From Lysobacteraceae bacterium (lineage in GTDB: Bacteria; Pseudomonadota; Gammaproteobacteria; Xanthomonadales; Rhodanobacteraceae): a DNA stretch of 42,703 nucleotides. The DNA lies in assembly GCA_028870665.1 (NCBI GenBank), contig JAGWPB010000017.1, positions 1 through 42,703 of the forward strand, in the 5' to 3' direction. The position numbers and the translations under genes were made by a program. Below are positions 1 to 10,350 of this stretch, piece after piece. The notes beneath the pieces were generated by a model. It was not told the origin of the DNA. It searched no databases and saw only the letters and a list, made by a program, of their open reading frames with translations. Position 1 is the first letter of the stretch. The number at the start of each line of letters is the position of its first letter.

Positions 1-102
1 CGCTCTGAGCCATTCGACCCTATTGACCCGGCATTTCCAGTGGCGTGTGCATGCGCGTCAACGGAGACCGCTTTCAGGGGCATGCCTCGGCGGCGCGCGC
101 CC

Positions 103-130
103 AAGAAAAAGCCCCGCCGAAGCGGGGCTT
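103..130 (-). terminator. Rho-independent terminator of groESL
   Basis: Read on the minus strand, a perfect 9-bp stem (122-130 paired with 109-117) is closed by a TTCG tetraloop and followed by TTTTTCTT. This is a textbook intrinsic terminator 29 bp beyond the groEL stop codon. Positions 1-102, further downstream, hold nothing I can recognise. Confidence 0.93.
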
Positions 131-158
131 TCTCATCAGCTGCGGTCGTGCGACGCGA

Positions 159-1949
<1,791 letters not shown>

Positions 1950-1981
1950 TCAGCGGATCGGCATCGCGCAGCAACGTGCCC

Positions 1982-2272
1982 TCAGTCCTTGAACACCGCC
2001 TGGATGTCTTCCTCGCGCATCACGAGGAGTTCTTCACCGTCGACCTTGACCTCGGTGCCGGACCACTTGCCGAACAGGATGGTGTCGCCGGCCTTGACGT
2101 CCAGCGGGCGCACCTTGCCGTCATCGAGCACCTTGCCGGCGCCGACGGCGATGACCTTGCCGCGGCTGGGCTTTTCGGCGGCGCTGTCGGGAATGACGAT
2201 GCCGCCCGCGGAAACCCGCTCTTCCTCGAGACGCTTGACGATCACACGATCATGCAGCGGACGCAGTTTCAT
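1982..2272 (-). CDS. groES: Co-chaperonin GroES (Hsp10)
   Basis: This 96-residue co-chaperonin forms the heptameric lid of the GroEL cage. [14 protein letters not shown] at the start, the mobile-loop region around residues 16-32 ([13 protein letters not shown]), and the [17 protein letters not shown]-terminus are classic. It is the first gene of groES-groEL on the minus strand, transcribed from the promoter/CIRCE region at 2320-2374. The ATG at 2272 starts directly with the family's conserved N-terminus, so the start is secure. Confidence 0.99.
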   Translation of the reverse strand: MKLRPLHDRVIVKRLEEERVSAGGIVIPDSAAEKPSRGKVIAVGAGKVLDDGKVRPLDVKAGDTILFGKWSGTEVKVDGEELLVMREEDIQAVFKD

Positions 2273-2319
2273 GATGACTCCACCATTGGGTTGACGAAGA
2301 GGGACGGTACCTGCCTTGT

Positions 2320-2346
2320 TAGCACTCGGCAGAAGCGAGTGCCAAT
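2320..2346. promoter_or_regulatory. CIRCE operator (HrcA binding site)
   Basis: The sequence is TTAGCACTC, a 9-bp spacer, then GAGTGCCAA. This is the 9-9-9 CIRCE inverted repeat (consensus TTAGCACTC-N9-GAGTGCTAA) with one mismatch in the second arm. It lies 48 bp upstream of the groES start and touches the -10 box of the promoter. The established role of CIRCE is repression by HrcA, relieved on heat shock. hrcA itself is not in the window. Confidence 0.93.
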
Positions 2347-2374
2347 GTTAGCGAGAGTAAAACCCCTCGTGAAG
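2346..2374 (-). promoter_or_regulatory. groESL promoter, sigma70-like
   Basis: On the minus strand, TTCACG (2369-2374) and TAACAT (2346-2351) are separated by exactly 17 bp, each matching the sigma70 consensus at 4 of 6 positions. Transcription would start inside the CIRCE element, as expected for HrcA-repressed chaperonin operons. I did not find a convincing sigma32 promoter, although one cannot be excluded. Confidence 0.65.
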
Positions 2375-2547
2375 GGGGCAGGCCCGATGTGCTCGATGGG
2401 TGGGGCTCTGCGGCGCACCTTTCAAGGGTGGCCTGCTTGCAGCCGCCTGCAGGACGCTCGGCCGGGGCGCGGCATCGGGTCGTGCCGAGATCCGGCGCGA
2501 CCGGGACGGCGCCTGTGCTAGCCTCCGCCGGCCATGAGTCTGCGGGC

Positions 2548-2868
2548 ATGAGCGTGCTGCTGGTCCTGTGTACCTGCCCGGATGCGGTCAGCGGCGAACG
2601 CATCGCGCGCGCCCTGGTCGAAGAGCGGCTGGCCGCCTGTGTCAACCGCGTGCCGGGCCTGACCTCGGTGTACCGCTGGCAGGATGCGGTGGCGTCCGCG
2701 CCGGAGGAGCTGCTGCTGATCAAGACCACCCGCGACGCGTTTCCGGCGCTCCAGGCCCGCTTGCTCGCGCTGCATCCTCAGGCGTTGCCGGAAGTGATCG
2801 CGCTGGCGGTCGATCAGGGCCACGTGCCCTATCTGGACTGGGTGCGGGCGGCGGTGACGTCGACGTAA
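2548..2868 (+). CDS. cutA: Divalent-cation tolerance protein CutA
   Basis: A 106-residue cytoplasmic protein of the trimeric CutA family, linked in E. coli to copper/divalent metal tolerance; the biochemical role is still unclear. Family signatures are CTCPD near the N-terminus, LVEERLAACVNRVPG (around residues 28-42), SVYRWQD, ELLLIKTT, and the C-terminal YLDWV. The usual HPY near residue 80 reads HPQ. Several in-frame upstream codons exist, but the ATG at 2548 gives the family's normal length. dsbD follows after 50 bp, the same cutA-dsbD neighbourhood seen in enterobacteria, where the pair links metal and thiol homeostasis. Confidence 0.94.
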   Translation: MSVLLVLCTCPDAVSGERIARALVEERLAACVNRVPGLTSVYRWQDAVASAPEELLLIKTTRDAFPALQARLLALHPQALPEVIALAVDQGHVPYLDWVRAAVTST

Positions 2869-2918
2869 TTCCCCCGCGCGCGGGCCGGTCCCGTACGCAC
2901 CATGCAAGGGTATTCATC

Positions 2919-4817
2919 GTGAGCCTGATGCGCCGCGGCCTCGCCGCACTGCTGCTGCTGATCCTCCCCGGCCTGGCCGTGCACGCGCAGGAGAGCGACG
3001 GCCTGCTGCCGGTAACGCAGGCGTTTCGCCTCAGCGCCCGTGTCGAGCCCGGCGTGGTGCACCTGCACTGGGCGATCGCCGACGGCTACTACCTGTATCG
3101 CCAGCGCATCCATGTCGCGGCGAAAACGCCGGGCATCACCCTCGGTGCGCTGGTCCTGCCGGCGGGCATCGTGCATCCGGACCCCTATCAGGGGCCGTCG
3201 GTGATCTACCGCCACCGCCTCGACGCGACCCTGCCCTACCGCGGCGACGGCAACACCCTCGTGCTGGCGGTCAGCATGCAGGGCTGCCACGAGGTCGATC
3301 CCAAAATCTGCTACCCGCCGCATACCGACCGGCTGACCCTGGCGCTGACCGGTGGCGTAGCACCGGCTGCCGCCACGGCCGGCGCTGACGCGCGCGCAGT
3401 GTTCGCGCCGCCGCCGGCCGCGGCCACGGCGAACGCTTTCGCGGACCGCGGTGGTGTCTCGGTTCCGGCCGCAACGCCTGCAACGCCGTCCGCTGCGGCC
3501 GGGACCGCCGAGCAGCATCTGGCCGGGCTGCTCGGTTCCAGCCGGTTGCTGGCGCTGGCGCTGTTTTTCCTCGGCGGCCTGGCGGTCGCGTTCACGCCCT
3601 GCGTGCTGCCGATGATTCCGATCCTGTCCGGCCTGATCGCCGGCGGCGGCACGCGTGCCACGCCGCGCCGTGCCTTCGCGCTGTCGCTGGCTTACGTGAT
3701 CGGCGCCAGCGCGGTGTACGCCGCGGTCGGCGTGGTCGCCGGCCTGGTCGGCACCAATCTGCAGGCCTGGCTGCAGCAGCCGCTGGTGGTGTGGGCGATG
3801 GCGCTGCTGTTCGTGGCGCTGGCGCTGAGCATGTTCGGGTTCTACGAGCTGCAGCTGCCGGCGCGCTGGCAGACGCGGCTGGCCGGTGCCAGCGATCGTC
3901 AGCGTGCCGGCTCGCTGCTCGGCGCGGCGGTGATGGGTCTGCTGTCGGCGCTGATCGTCACCTCCTGCGTGACGCCGGTGCTGGTCGCCGGCGTGCTCTA
4001 CATCAGCCAGAGCGGCAGCCCGCTGTTCGGTGCGCTGGCGCTGTTTCTGTTCGGGCTGGGCATGGGCGTGCCGCTGATCGCCTTCGGCGTCGCCGCCGGT
4101 GCGTTGCTGCCACGCGCCGGGGCGTGGATGAACACGGTCAAGGCGGTGTTCGGCGTGCTGTTCCTCGGTCTGGCGATCTGGATGCTCGACCGCGTGCTCG
4201 ATGTGCGCTGGATCATGCTGCTGGCCGGCGCGCTGCTGGTGGCGTCGGCGGTCTATCTGGGCGCGCTGGAGCGGCTGGGCGAAGGCGCTTCCGGCTGGCG
4301 CCGGCTGGGGAAGGCGGCGGGCGTGCTGCTGCTGCTGGCCGGCGCTGCCGAGATCGTCGGCGCTGCTGCCGGCGGCAACGCATTGCTGACGCCGCTGGCC
4401 GGGCTGGCGGCCGGGCGCGGCGGCAGCACCGCGCCCGGCGCTGCGCCGGCGATGCAGCCAGTCAAGACCGTTGCCGACGTCGAGCGCGCCGTTGCCGCAG
4501 CCGCGGCGCAGGGCCGGCCGGCGATGCTGGACGTCTATGCCGACTGGTGCGTCAGCTGCAAGGCGATGGAGGCCGGCACGCTGGCCGATGCGCGCGTGCG
4601 TCAGGCGTTGTCCGGCTTCGCGCTGCTGCGCGCCGACGTCACCGCCAACGATGCGGCCGATCGCGCACTGCTGGCGCGCTACGGCCTGATCGGCCCGCCG
4701 GGGTTCCTGTTCTTCGGCCGCGACGGTCACGAGGACCGTGCCCAGCGCCTGATCGGCGAGGAGGGCGTGGACGGTTTCCTCGCCCGCGTGCGGGCCGTGG
4801 CGGCGCATGGACCGTAA
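2919..4817 (+). CDS. dsbD: Thiol:disulfide interchange protein DsbD
   Basis: A 632-residue inner-membrane protein that carries electrons from cytoplasmic thioredoxin to periplasmic DsbC/DsbG and cytochrome c maturation proteins. Three modules are visible. A signal peptide (about 1-23) and periplasmic alpha domain carry the Cys pair in CHEVDPKIC (123/129). A multi-helix beta domain carries FTPCVLPM (Cys228) and VTSCVTP (Cys350). A C-terminal thioredoxin-like gamma domain has CVSC (544/547). All six redox cysteines are present. I chose the GTG at 2919 because AAGGG sits 8 nt upstream; an ATG at 2928 is possible. The stop overlaps the next thioredoxin gene by 11 bp, implying coupled translation. 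Confidence 0.96.
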   Translation: MSLMRRGLAALLLLILPGLAVHAQESDGLLPVTQAFRLSARVEPGVVHLHWAIADGYYLYRQRIHVAAKTPGITLGALVLPAGIVHPDPYQGPSVIYRHRLDATLPYRGDGNTLVLAVSMQGCHEVDPKICYPPHTDRLTLALTGGVAPAAATAGADARAVFAPPPAAATANAFADRGGVSVPAATPATPSAAAGTAEQHLAGLLGSSRLLALALFFLGGLAVAFTPCVLPMIPILSGLIAGGGTRATPRRAFALSLAYVIGASAVYAAVGVVAGLVGTNLQAWLQQPLVVWAMALLFVALALSMFGFYELQLPARWQTRLAGASDRQRAGSLLGAAVMGLLSALIVTSCVTPVLVAGVLYISQSGSPLFGALALFLFGLGMGVPLIAFGVAAGALLPRAGAWMNTVKAVFGVLFLGLAIWMLDRVLDVRWIMLLAGALLVASAVYLGALERLGEGASGWRRLGKAAGVLLLLAGAAEIVGAAAGGNALLTPLAGLAAGRGGSTAPGAAPAMQPVKTVADVERAVAAAAAQGRPAMLDVYADWCVSCKAMEAGTLADARVRQALSGFALLRADVTANDAADRALLARYGLIGPPGFLFFGRDGHEDRAQRLIGEEGVDGFLARVRAVAAHGP

Positions 4818-5352
4818 GGCGCTGCTGCTGGTGCTGGGTCTGGCCGTGCTGGCCGGCCTCGGCGGGCTGTTTGCGGGGCGCTGGTGGTCGCTGCGCTTGC
4901 CATCCCCCCCGCGGAGCGTGTCGGTGCTGGGCATCGGTGATCGCGCCGACGCGCTGATCCTGCCCGACCTTCGCGGCCGCCCGACACCGCTGGCGCGCTG
5001 GCAGGGCAGGCTCGTGCTGCTGAACTTCTGGGCCAGCTGGTGCGGTCCCTGTCGCGAGGAGATGCCGGCGCTGGCACAGGCGCAGGCGACGTATGCGACG
5101 CGTGGCTTCAGCGTGATCGGCATCGCCATGGACGAGCCGGCCGCCGTCAAGGCGTATCTGGCGCAGGTGCCGGTGGACTATCCGGTCCTGATCGGCCTCG
5201 ACGCCAGCCCCGACCCCTCGCTGCGCTTCGGCGACACCCGCGGCGCCTTGCCGTACAGCGTGCTGATCGGTCGCGACGGACTGATCCTGCGCACCAAGCT
5301 GGGCGCCTTTGCTCCCGGCGAGCTGCAACGCTGGATCGAGCGGGCTCTCTAA
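4807..5352 (+). CDS. TlpA-like membrane-anchored thioredoxin
   Basis: A 181-residue protein with one N-terminal membrane segment (about residues 5-24) followed by a periplasmic thioredoxin fold of the TlpA/ResA type. The active site WCGPC lies at residues 78-82, in the typical context LVLLNFWASWCGPCREEMP. The cis-Pro region is present (ALPYSVLIGRDG). Such proteins reduce periplasmic disulfides, for example apocytochrome c or protein-repair enzymes. Because the start overlaps the end of dsbD by 11 bp, the most economical inference is that DsbD supplies its electrons. The exact client is not evident from sequence. Confidence 0.9.
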   Translation: MDRKALLLVLGLAVLAGLGGLFAGRWWSLRLPSPPRSVSVLGIGDRADALILPDLRGRPTPLARWQGRLVLLNFWASWCGPCREEMPALAQAQATYATRGFSVIGIAMDEPAAVKAYLAQVPVDYPVLIGLDASPDPSLRFGDTRGALPYSVLIGRDGLILRTKLGAFAPGELQRWIERAL

Positions 5353-5453
5353 CGGCAACGAACATCGCCGATCGGCGGCGATATGGACAACAACGGCGAA
5401 GCCGCGCAGACTTGCCCGCTCTGCCGCCCTGACGGCGCCCGGAAACGGACTGC

Positions 5454-5909
5454 GTGGCTGCGATCCTGGTCCTGCACGGCCCCAACCTGAATCTGCTGGG
5501 CGAGCGCGAGCCGGCCCATTACGGCCACACGACGCTGGCCGCGATCGACGCCAGCCTGCGCGCCGAGGCCGCTGCCGCCGGCCACGACCTGGCCAGCTTC
5601 CAGTCCAACGCCGAGCACGCCCTGATCGAGCGCGTGCATGCCGCGGCGGGCGAGGGCGTGGCGGCCATCCTCCTCAATCCGGCCGGCTATACCCACACCA
5701 GTGTGGCCTTGCGCGATGCCCTGCTGGCGGTGGCGATCCCGTTCGTCGAGGTGCATCTGAGCAACGTGCACGCGCGCGAGCCGTTTCGCCGCCACTCGTA
5801 TTTTTCCGACATCGCGCTGGGCGTGATTGCCGGGTTCGGCGCCGACAGCTACCGGCTGGCGCTGACCGCGGTGATCGCGCGGCTGCACGCGGCGGGCGCG
5901 CCGCGCTGA
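5454..5909 (+). CDS. aroQ: Type II 3-dehydroquinate dehydratase
   Basis: A 151-residue cytoplasmic enzyme catalysing the third shikimate-pathway step (3-dehydroquinate to 3-dehydroshikimate). Signatures of the type II family are [12 protein letters not shown] with the catalytic Tyr just after (HYGHTTL), [16 protein letters not shown], and [11 protein letters not shown] with the active-site His. Translation appears to start at the GTG at 5454; no in-frame ATG gives the conserved N-terminus. It lies 70 bp upstream of accB, an order (aroQ-accB-accC) widespread in proteobacteria. The 101-bp gap before it holds only a small stem-loop at 5366-5384 without a T-tract. Confidence 0.96.
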   Translation: MAAILVLHGPNLNLLGEREPAHYGHTTLAAIDASLRAEAAAAGHDLASFQSNAEHALIERVHAAAGEGVAAILLNPAGYTHTSVALRDALLAVAIPFVEVHLSNVHAREPFRRHSYFSDIALGVIAGFGADSYRLALTAVIARLHAAGAPR

Positions 5910-5979
5910 TGCGCCGACACCGGCCTGTCGCGGCGCGACGGATGCCGCTCCATTCCTGATTCGCCTGAACGAGGCCGCC

Positions 5980-6447
5980 ATGGACCTGCGCAAAATCAAG
6001 AAGCTGATCGATCTGCTCGAGGAATCCAATCTCGCCGAGCTGGAGATCAAGGAAGGCGAGGAAGTCGTGCGCCTGTCACGCGTGCCCAAGGCGGCGATGG
6101 CCGCGCCCGCGGCACCGGCGCATGGGTCGCGCGACAGCGCCGCCGCGCCGGTCGCGGCAGTGCCCGCGCCGGTCGCCGCCGTCGCGGTTCCGGCGCCCGG
6201 TGCCCTTCCGCCGGGTCATGTCGTGCGCGCACCGATGGTGGGCACCTTCTACACCTCGGCCAGTCCGGGGGCGGCGTCGTTCGTCAAGGTCGGCCAGGCG
6301 GTGAAGGCCGGCGACACCATCGGCATCATCGAGGCCATGAAGATGTTCAACCAGATCGAGGCCGACGTCGCCGGCACCGTGGTGGCGATCCTGGCCGAGA
6401 ACGGCCAGCCGGTCGAGTTCGACGAACCGCTGTTCGTGATCGGCTGA
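5980..6447 (+). CDS. accB: Biotin carboxyl carrier protein of acetyl-CoA carboxylase
   Basis: This 155-residue carrier holds the biotin that shuttles CO2 between biotin carboxylase and carboxyltransferase in malonyl-CoA synthesis. The N-terminal [16 protein letters not shown] region and the Ala/Pro-rich flexible linker (about residues 36-82) lead to the biotinyl domain. There [10 protein letters not shown] and EAMKM are clear, with the biotinylated lysine at residue 121. The last base of its stop is separated from accC by a single nucleotide, so the two are co-transcribed and probably translationally coupled. Confidence 0.98.
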   Translation: MDLRKIKKLIDLLEESNLAELEIKEGEEVVRLSRVPKAAMAAPAAPAHGSRDSAAAPVAAVPAPVAAVAVPAPGALPPGHVVRAPMVGTFYTSASPGAASFVKVGQAVKAGDTIGIIEAMKMFNQIEADVAGTVVAILAENGQPVEFDEPLFVIG

Positions 6448-6448
6448 C

Positions 6449-7819
6449 ATGCTCGAGAAAGTCCTGATCGCCAACCGCGGCGAAATCGCCCTGCGCGTGC
6501 TGCGCGCCTGCCACGCCCTGGGCATCAAGACCGTGGCCGTGCACTCCACTGCCGACCGCAACCTCAAGCACGTGGCGATGGCCGACGAGGCGGTGTGCAT
6601 CGGCCCGGCGCCGGCCGCCGAGAGTTACCTCAACATTCCGGCGATCATCGCCGCCGCCGAGATCACCGACGCGCAGGCGATCCATCCCGGCTACGGGTTC
6701 CTGTCCGAGCGCGCCGACTTCGCCGAGCAGGTGGAACGCTCGGGCTTCGTGTTCATCGGCCCCACCGCCGACGTGATCCGCCTGATGGGCGACAAGGTCG
6801 AGGCGATCAAGGCCATGCAGGCGGCGGGCGTGCCCTGCGTGCCGGGTTCGGACGGCCCGCTGTCCGACGACGGCGACGCCTGCCTGGCCACCGCGCAGCG
6901 CATCGGCTATCCGGTGATCATCAAGGCGGCCGGCGGCGGCGGCGGCCGCGGCATGCGCGTGGTGCACACCGAGGCGGCGCTGCTCAACAGCATCGCGATG
7001 ACCCGAGCCGAGGCCAAGGCGGCTTTCGGCAACGATCAGGTGTACATGGAGAAGTTTCTCGAGAACCCGCGCCACATCGAGATCCAGGTGCTGGCCGACG
7101 GCCAGGGCCATGCCATCCACCTCGGCGAGCGCGATTGTTCGATGCAGCGTCGCCACCAGAAGGTGGTCGAGGAGGCGCCCGCGCCGGGCCTGACCGCCGC
7201 GCAGCGCGAGCAGATCGGCCGCGTCTGCGTCGAGGCCTGCGTGCGCATCGGTTATCGCGGCGCCGGCACCTTCGAGTTCCTCTACGAGAACGGCCGGTTC
7301 TACTTCATCGAGATGAACACCCGCATCCAGGTCGAGCACCCGGTGACCGAGCTGATCACCGGCGTCGATCTGGTGCGCGAGCAGCTGATGATCGCCGCCG
7401 GCGAGAAGCTGCGATTGCAGCAGGGCGACATCGTCCTGCGCGGTCACGCCATCGAATGTCGCATCAATGCCGAGGATCCGGACAGCTTCATGCCCTCGCC
7501 CGGCACGGTCTCGCTGTATCACCCGCCCGGCGGTCCCGGCGTGCGCGTCGATTCGCACCTGTATTCCGGTTACCGCATCCCGCCCAACTACGACTCGATG
7601 GTCGGCAAGCTGATCACCCACGGCATCGATCGCGAGACCGCCATCGCGCGCATGCGCATCGCGCTGGGCGAAATGGTCATCGACGGCATCAGGACCAATA
7701 TTCCGCTGCAGCAGCGCATCCTGGCCGACGCCGGCTTCCGCCAGGGCGGACAGAACATCCACTACCTCGAAAAGCGCATCGCCGAGCGCAAGGACAAGGG
7801 GATCAAGCTGGGGTCGTGA
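6449..7819 (+). CDS. accC: Biotin carboxylase subunit of acetyl-CoA carboxylase
   Basis: A 456-residue ATP-grasp enzyme that carboxylates AccB-bound biotin with bicarbonate and ATP. The [17 protein letters not shown] start, the HPGYGFLSE motif, the glycine-rich ATP loop ([10 protein letters not shown] near residue 170), the [14 protein letters not shown] active-site stretch and the C-terminal RI.Y... region are all present. Length matches E. coli AccC (449). It starts 1 bp after accB. No terminator with a T-tract follows; instead there is 375 bp of repeat-rich sequence. Confidence 0.98.
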   Translation: MLEKVLIANRGEIALRVLRACHALGIKTVAVHSTADRNLKHVAMADEAVCIGPAPAAESYLNIPAIIAAAEITDAQAIHPGYGFLSERADFAEQVERSGFVFIGPTADVIRLMGDKVEAIKAMQAAGVPCVPGSDGPLSDDGDACLATAQRIGYPVIIKAAGGGGGRGMRVVHTEAALLNSIAMTRAEAKAAFGNDQVYMEKFLENPRHIEIQVLADGQGHAIHLGERDCSMQRRHQKVVEEAPAPGLTAAQREQIGRVCVEACVRIGYRGAGTFEFLYENGRFYFIEMNTRIQVEHPVTELITGVDLVREQLMIAAGEKLRLQQGDIVLRGHAIECRINAEDPDSFMPSPGTVSLYHPPGGPGVRVDSHLYSGYRIPPNYDSMVGKLITHGIDRETAIARMRIALGEMVIDGIRTNIPLQQRILADAGFRQGGQNIHYLEKRIAERKDKGIKLGS

Positions 7820-8194
7820 TCGCGGCAGGCTTGGCCTCCGGCATGCGCACATGCGTAAGCCGATCGCCACGAAAGCCCGTGGATCCGCAAAGGACGCGAA
7901 GCACGCAAAGCTCGGGGGGAGTTTGCAAGCCCCATGCGCCCTTTGCGTCCTTGACGGACGGCATCGCTCCAGCGGCGTAGGCTGGGCTGCCAAGCCCAGC
8001 GCTCCGAGGCGGCGGCGATGGGTGGGGCTTTTCAGCCCAGCCTACCGGCTCTGCGCGCCGCGCGAATCGGGTGGCTTCCGCCCGAAAGATCCCTCGCTCT
8101 GCTCGGGATGACACCTTTTTTCCTTACCCCCCCTAGCTCTCCCCGCCGGCTTCCGGCTCGCCGCCCTCCCACTCCCCAGGCGCATCCCGTTCCC
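7820..8194. repeat. Non-coding intergenic repeat cluster
   Basis: The 375 bp between accC and prmA hold no credible gene. They carry a 12-bp perfect inverted repeat, GTAGGCTGGGCT (7977-7988) against AGCCCAGCCTAC (8034-8045), and inside its left part an 8-bp stem-loop (7981-8000). Downstream, around 8080-8110, is the phrase GATCCCTCGCTCTGCTCGGG followed by ATGACA. Sequence of this type recurs between genes in many proteobacteria and gives spurious peptides resembling SRARDL. I read the region as two or three short dispersed repeats placed side by side. prmA probably depends on read-through or a promoter hidden in here. Confidence 0.6.
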
Positions 8195-9097
8195 ATGCCC
8201 TTCCTCGAACTCGCCTTGACCGTCGACGCCGCGCAGCAGGAGTCCGCCGAAGCGGCTCTGGCCGATCTCGGTGCGCTGGCAGTGACGCTGGCCGACGCGG
8301 ACGCCGAGACACCCGACGAGCGCGCGATCTTCGAACCGGGGGTGGGCGAAACGCCGCTGTGGGCGCAGGTGCGCATGCTGGCGCTGTTCGAGGCCGGCGC
8401 CGATCGGCGCGGGCTGACGGCCGCGTTGGCCGAACTGCTGCCCGAGCTGGAACCCGATCACCTCGAGTTTCGCGCGGTCGCCGACCAGGACTGGGAGCGT
8501 GCGTGGATGGACCGCTATCAGCCGATGCGCTTCGGTCGGCGGCTGTGGATCTATCCGTGGAATGTCGAACCCGCAGGGCTCGACGATGACGCGGTCGTGG
8601 TACGCCTCGATCCGGGCCTTGCCTTCGGCACCGGCACCCATCCGACGACGGCGCTGTGCCTCGAATGGCTGGAGGGCCTCGACCTCGCCGGCACGTCGCT
8701 GCTCGACTACGGCTGCGGCTCGGGCGTGCTGGCGATTGCCGCGCTGAAGCTGGGCGCGGAACAGGCGACGGGTGTGGACAACGATCCGCAGGCACTGGCC
8801 GCCAGCGCCGACAATGCGACGCGCAACGGCGTCGCCGCGCAACTGGCGCTGCATGCGCCGGCGACGTTGCCGCCGGTCGTCGCCGATGTGCTGGTGGCCA
8901 ATATTCTCGCCGGGCCGCTGGCCGGACTGGCGCCGACGTTCGCCGCGCGGCTCAGGCCCGGCGCGGCGTTCGCCCTTTCGGGCATCCTCGCCGGTCAGGA
9001 ATCCGAGCTGCTGGCGCGCTATGCCGAATGCGGCTTCGTCGACCTGACGGTGAGCGCGCGCGAGGGCTGGGTGCGCATCGAGGGACGCCGCGGCTGA
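8195..9097 (+). CDS. prmA: Ribosomal protein L11 methyltransferase
   Basis: A 300-residue SAM-dependent methyltransferase that trimethylates lysines and the N-terminus of ribosomal protein L11. The N-terminal substrate-recognition domain (about 1-100) is followed by the PrmA signature LDPGLAFGTGTHPTT, the SAM-binding LLDYGCGSGVLAIAALKLGA, the acidic VDNDPQAL, and the catalytic-loop motif VANILAGPL. The open frame extends well upstream into repeat sequence, but the ATG at 8195 begins the conserved MPFLELAL and gives the normal length. Lies in the accBC-prmA-DUF3426-fis-purH cluster. Confidence 0.97.
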   Translation: MPFLELALTVDAAQQESAEAALADLGALAVTLADADAETPDERAIFEPGVGETPLWAQVRMLALFEAGADRRGLTAALAELLPELEPDHLEFRAVADQDWERAWMDRYQPMRFGRRLWIYPWNVEPAGLDDDAVVVRLDPGLAFGTGTHPTTALCLEWLEGLDLAGTSLLDYGCGSGVLAIAALKLGAEQATGVDNDPQALAASADNATRNGVAAQLALHAPATLPPVVADVLVANILAGPLAGLAPTFAARLRPGAAFALSGILAGQESELLARYAECGFVDLTVSAREGWVRIEGRRG

Positions 9098-9124
9098 CGC
9101 CGGTCGCGCCGTTACACTGCGCAC

Positions 9125-9883
9125 ATGTATGCGCAATGCCCCGACTGCCTGACGGTCTACGCACTGGACGCCGCGTCACTGGCACAGGCGCGCGGCAGCG
9201 TGCGCTGCGGGCATTGCGCGGCGGTGTTCGATGCGCTGGTGACGCTGTCGGATGTGCTGCCGCCGGAGCCTTTCGAGAGCCTGCCCGCGCAGCCGCCGCA
9301 GCCGGATCCGCCGCAGCTGGTGATGCCGGTATATCGCCCGCCGCCGCAGCTGCATCTCCCCGAAGCGCCGCCCGCGGCTGTCGCGCCGCCCGCGTTCGTG
9401 CGTCCGCGCCCGCCGCTCAAACGCGGGCGCTGGATCGCGGGCAGCGCGCTGCTGGCGCTGCTGCTGGCGGCGCAGCTGGGCTGGGCCGAGCGCGACGCGC
9501 TGGTGGTCGATGGCGCGACGCGGCCCTGGCTGGCCGCGATTTGCAGGGGGATGCACTGCCGGTTGCCGCTGGTGCAGGATCTGGCGGCGCTGAAGCTGAC
9601 CTCGCGCGACATCCGTCCGCACCCCTCGGTACCCGGCGCGCTGATCATCAGCGCCACTCTGCGCAACGATGCCCCCTTCGCGCAACCGTTCCCGGTGGTC
9701 GACGTCAGCCTGTCGGACCTTGACGAGAATCGCGTGGCGATGCGCCGGTTCAGGCCGTCCGACTATGTCCGCGACGCGGCGTTGCGCGCGCGCGGGCTGG
9801 CGCCGGGCGCCAGCGCGGCACTGGTCTTCGAGGTCGAGGATCCGGGCAGGAATGCGGTCGCCTTCGAGTTCGGGTTCGAGTAG
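9125..9883 (+). CDS. Zinc-ribbon membrane protein with DUF3426 domain
   Basis: This 252-residue protein has an N-terminal zinc ribbon (CPDC at residues 5-8, CGHC about 20 residues later) of the MJ0042/zinc_ribbon type and a Pro-rich low-complexity linker. A single transmembrane segment follows (about 105-120, ALLALLLAAQLGW), then a C-terminal DUF3426 domain, probably on the far side of the membrane. Its function is unknown. It habitually sits beside prmA in gammaproteobacteria, often followed by dusB and fis; here dusB is absent. It starts 27 bp after prmA, so co-transcription is likely. Confidence 0.9.
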   Translation: MYAQCPDCLTVYALDAASLAQARGSVRCGHCAAVFDALVTLSDVLPPEPFESLPAQPPQPDPPQLVMPVYRPPPQLHLPEAPPAAVAPPAFVRPRPPLKRGRWIAGSALLALLLAAQLGWAERDALVVDGATRPWLAAICRGMHCRLPLVQDLAALKLTSRDIRPHPSVPGALIISATLRNDAPFAQPFPVVDVSLSDLDENRVAMRRFRPSDYVRDAALRARGLAPGASAALVFEVEDPGRNAVAFEFGFE

Positions 9884-10028
9884 CGCAGCCGCTCGTCTTA
9901 CAGTGCTGGCGGGATCCTGAAAATCGGCCGGTCGCGGGAGTATGCTTTCCCACCCGCCGTGCGCGGGACGCGACGGACGCGGATCAAGCAAGCGCCCGCG
10001 CGAGAATTGCCCCGGGGGATGGATCGTC

Positions 10029-10307
10029 GTGAACGTGGTCAAACTGCAACCGTCGGCGCCGGTCCAGGGCGCACAGGAAAGCGCGCTCGCCGCATGTGTC
10101 ACGCAGATGGTGCGACGCTACCTGGCCGATCTCGGCGACACCGCCTGCGAGCCGGGCCTGCACGCGCTGCTGATGACCGAGGTCGAGGCGCCGCTGCTGC
10201 GCGAGGTGATGGCCTGGCACGGCGGCAACCAGAGCCGCGCTGCGGCCGCGCTCGGCATCAATCGCGCCACCCTTCGCAAGAAGCTCGCCAGCCACGGTCT
10301 CAGCTGA
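10029..10307 (+). CDS. fis: DNA-binding protein Fis
   Basis: A 92-residue nucleoid-associated regulator that bends DNA and activates rRNA/tRNA promoters in growing cells. The C-terminal helix-turn-helix is near-identical in pattern to E. coli Fis ([20 protein letters not shown], about residues 60-80). I place the start at the GTG at 10029, behind a CCCCGGGGG-rich stretch. The longer frame from 9942 adds 29 residues that do not resemble Fis. The 145 bp upstream contain a TATGCT hexamer near 9940 that could be a -10 box. The usual partner dusB is missing; purH follows after 43 bp. Confidence 0.93.
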   Translation: MNVVKLQPSAPVQGAQESALAACVTQMVRRYLADLGDTACEPGLHALLMTEVEAPLLREVMAWHGGNQSRAAAALGINRATLRKKLASHGLS

Positions 10308-10350
10308 GCGCGAAGACCCTATACTTGGCGTCTTTTGCGGAGCGGCTCCG

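Noticed and set aside
2829..5150. A 773-codon open frame antisense to dsbD
   Set aside because: Composition is Gln/Arg/His-rich artefact typical of shadow frames; dsbD on the other strand has all its catalytic cysteines.
5366..5384. Stem-loop ATCGCCG/CGGCGAT after the TlpA-like gene as a terminator
   Set aside because: Only 7 bp of stem and followed by ATGGACAAC with no T-tract; transcription into aroQ is more likely.
7803..8114. A 103-codon minus-strand frame between accC and prmA
   Set aside because: Made of known intergenic repeat phrases (peptides like MSSRAERGI) and overlapping hairpins; not a gene.
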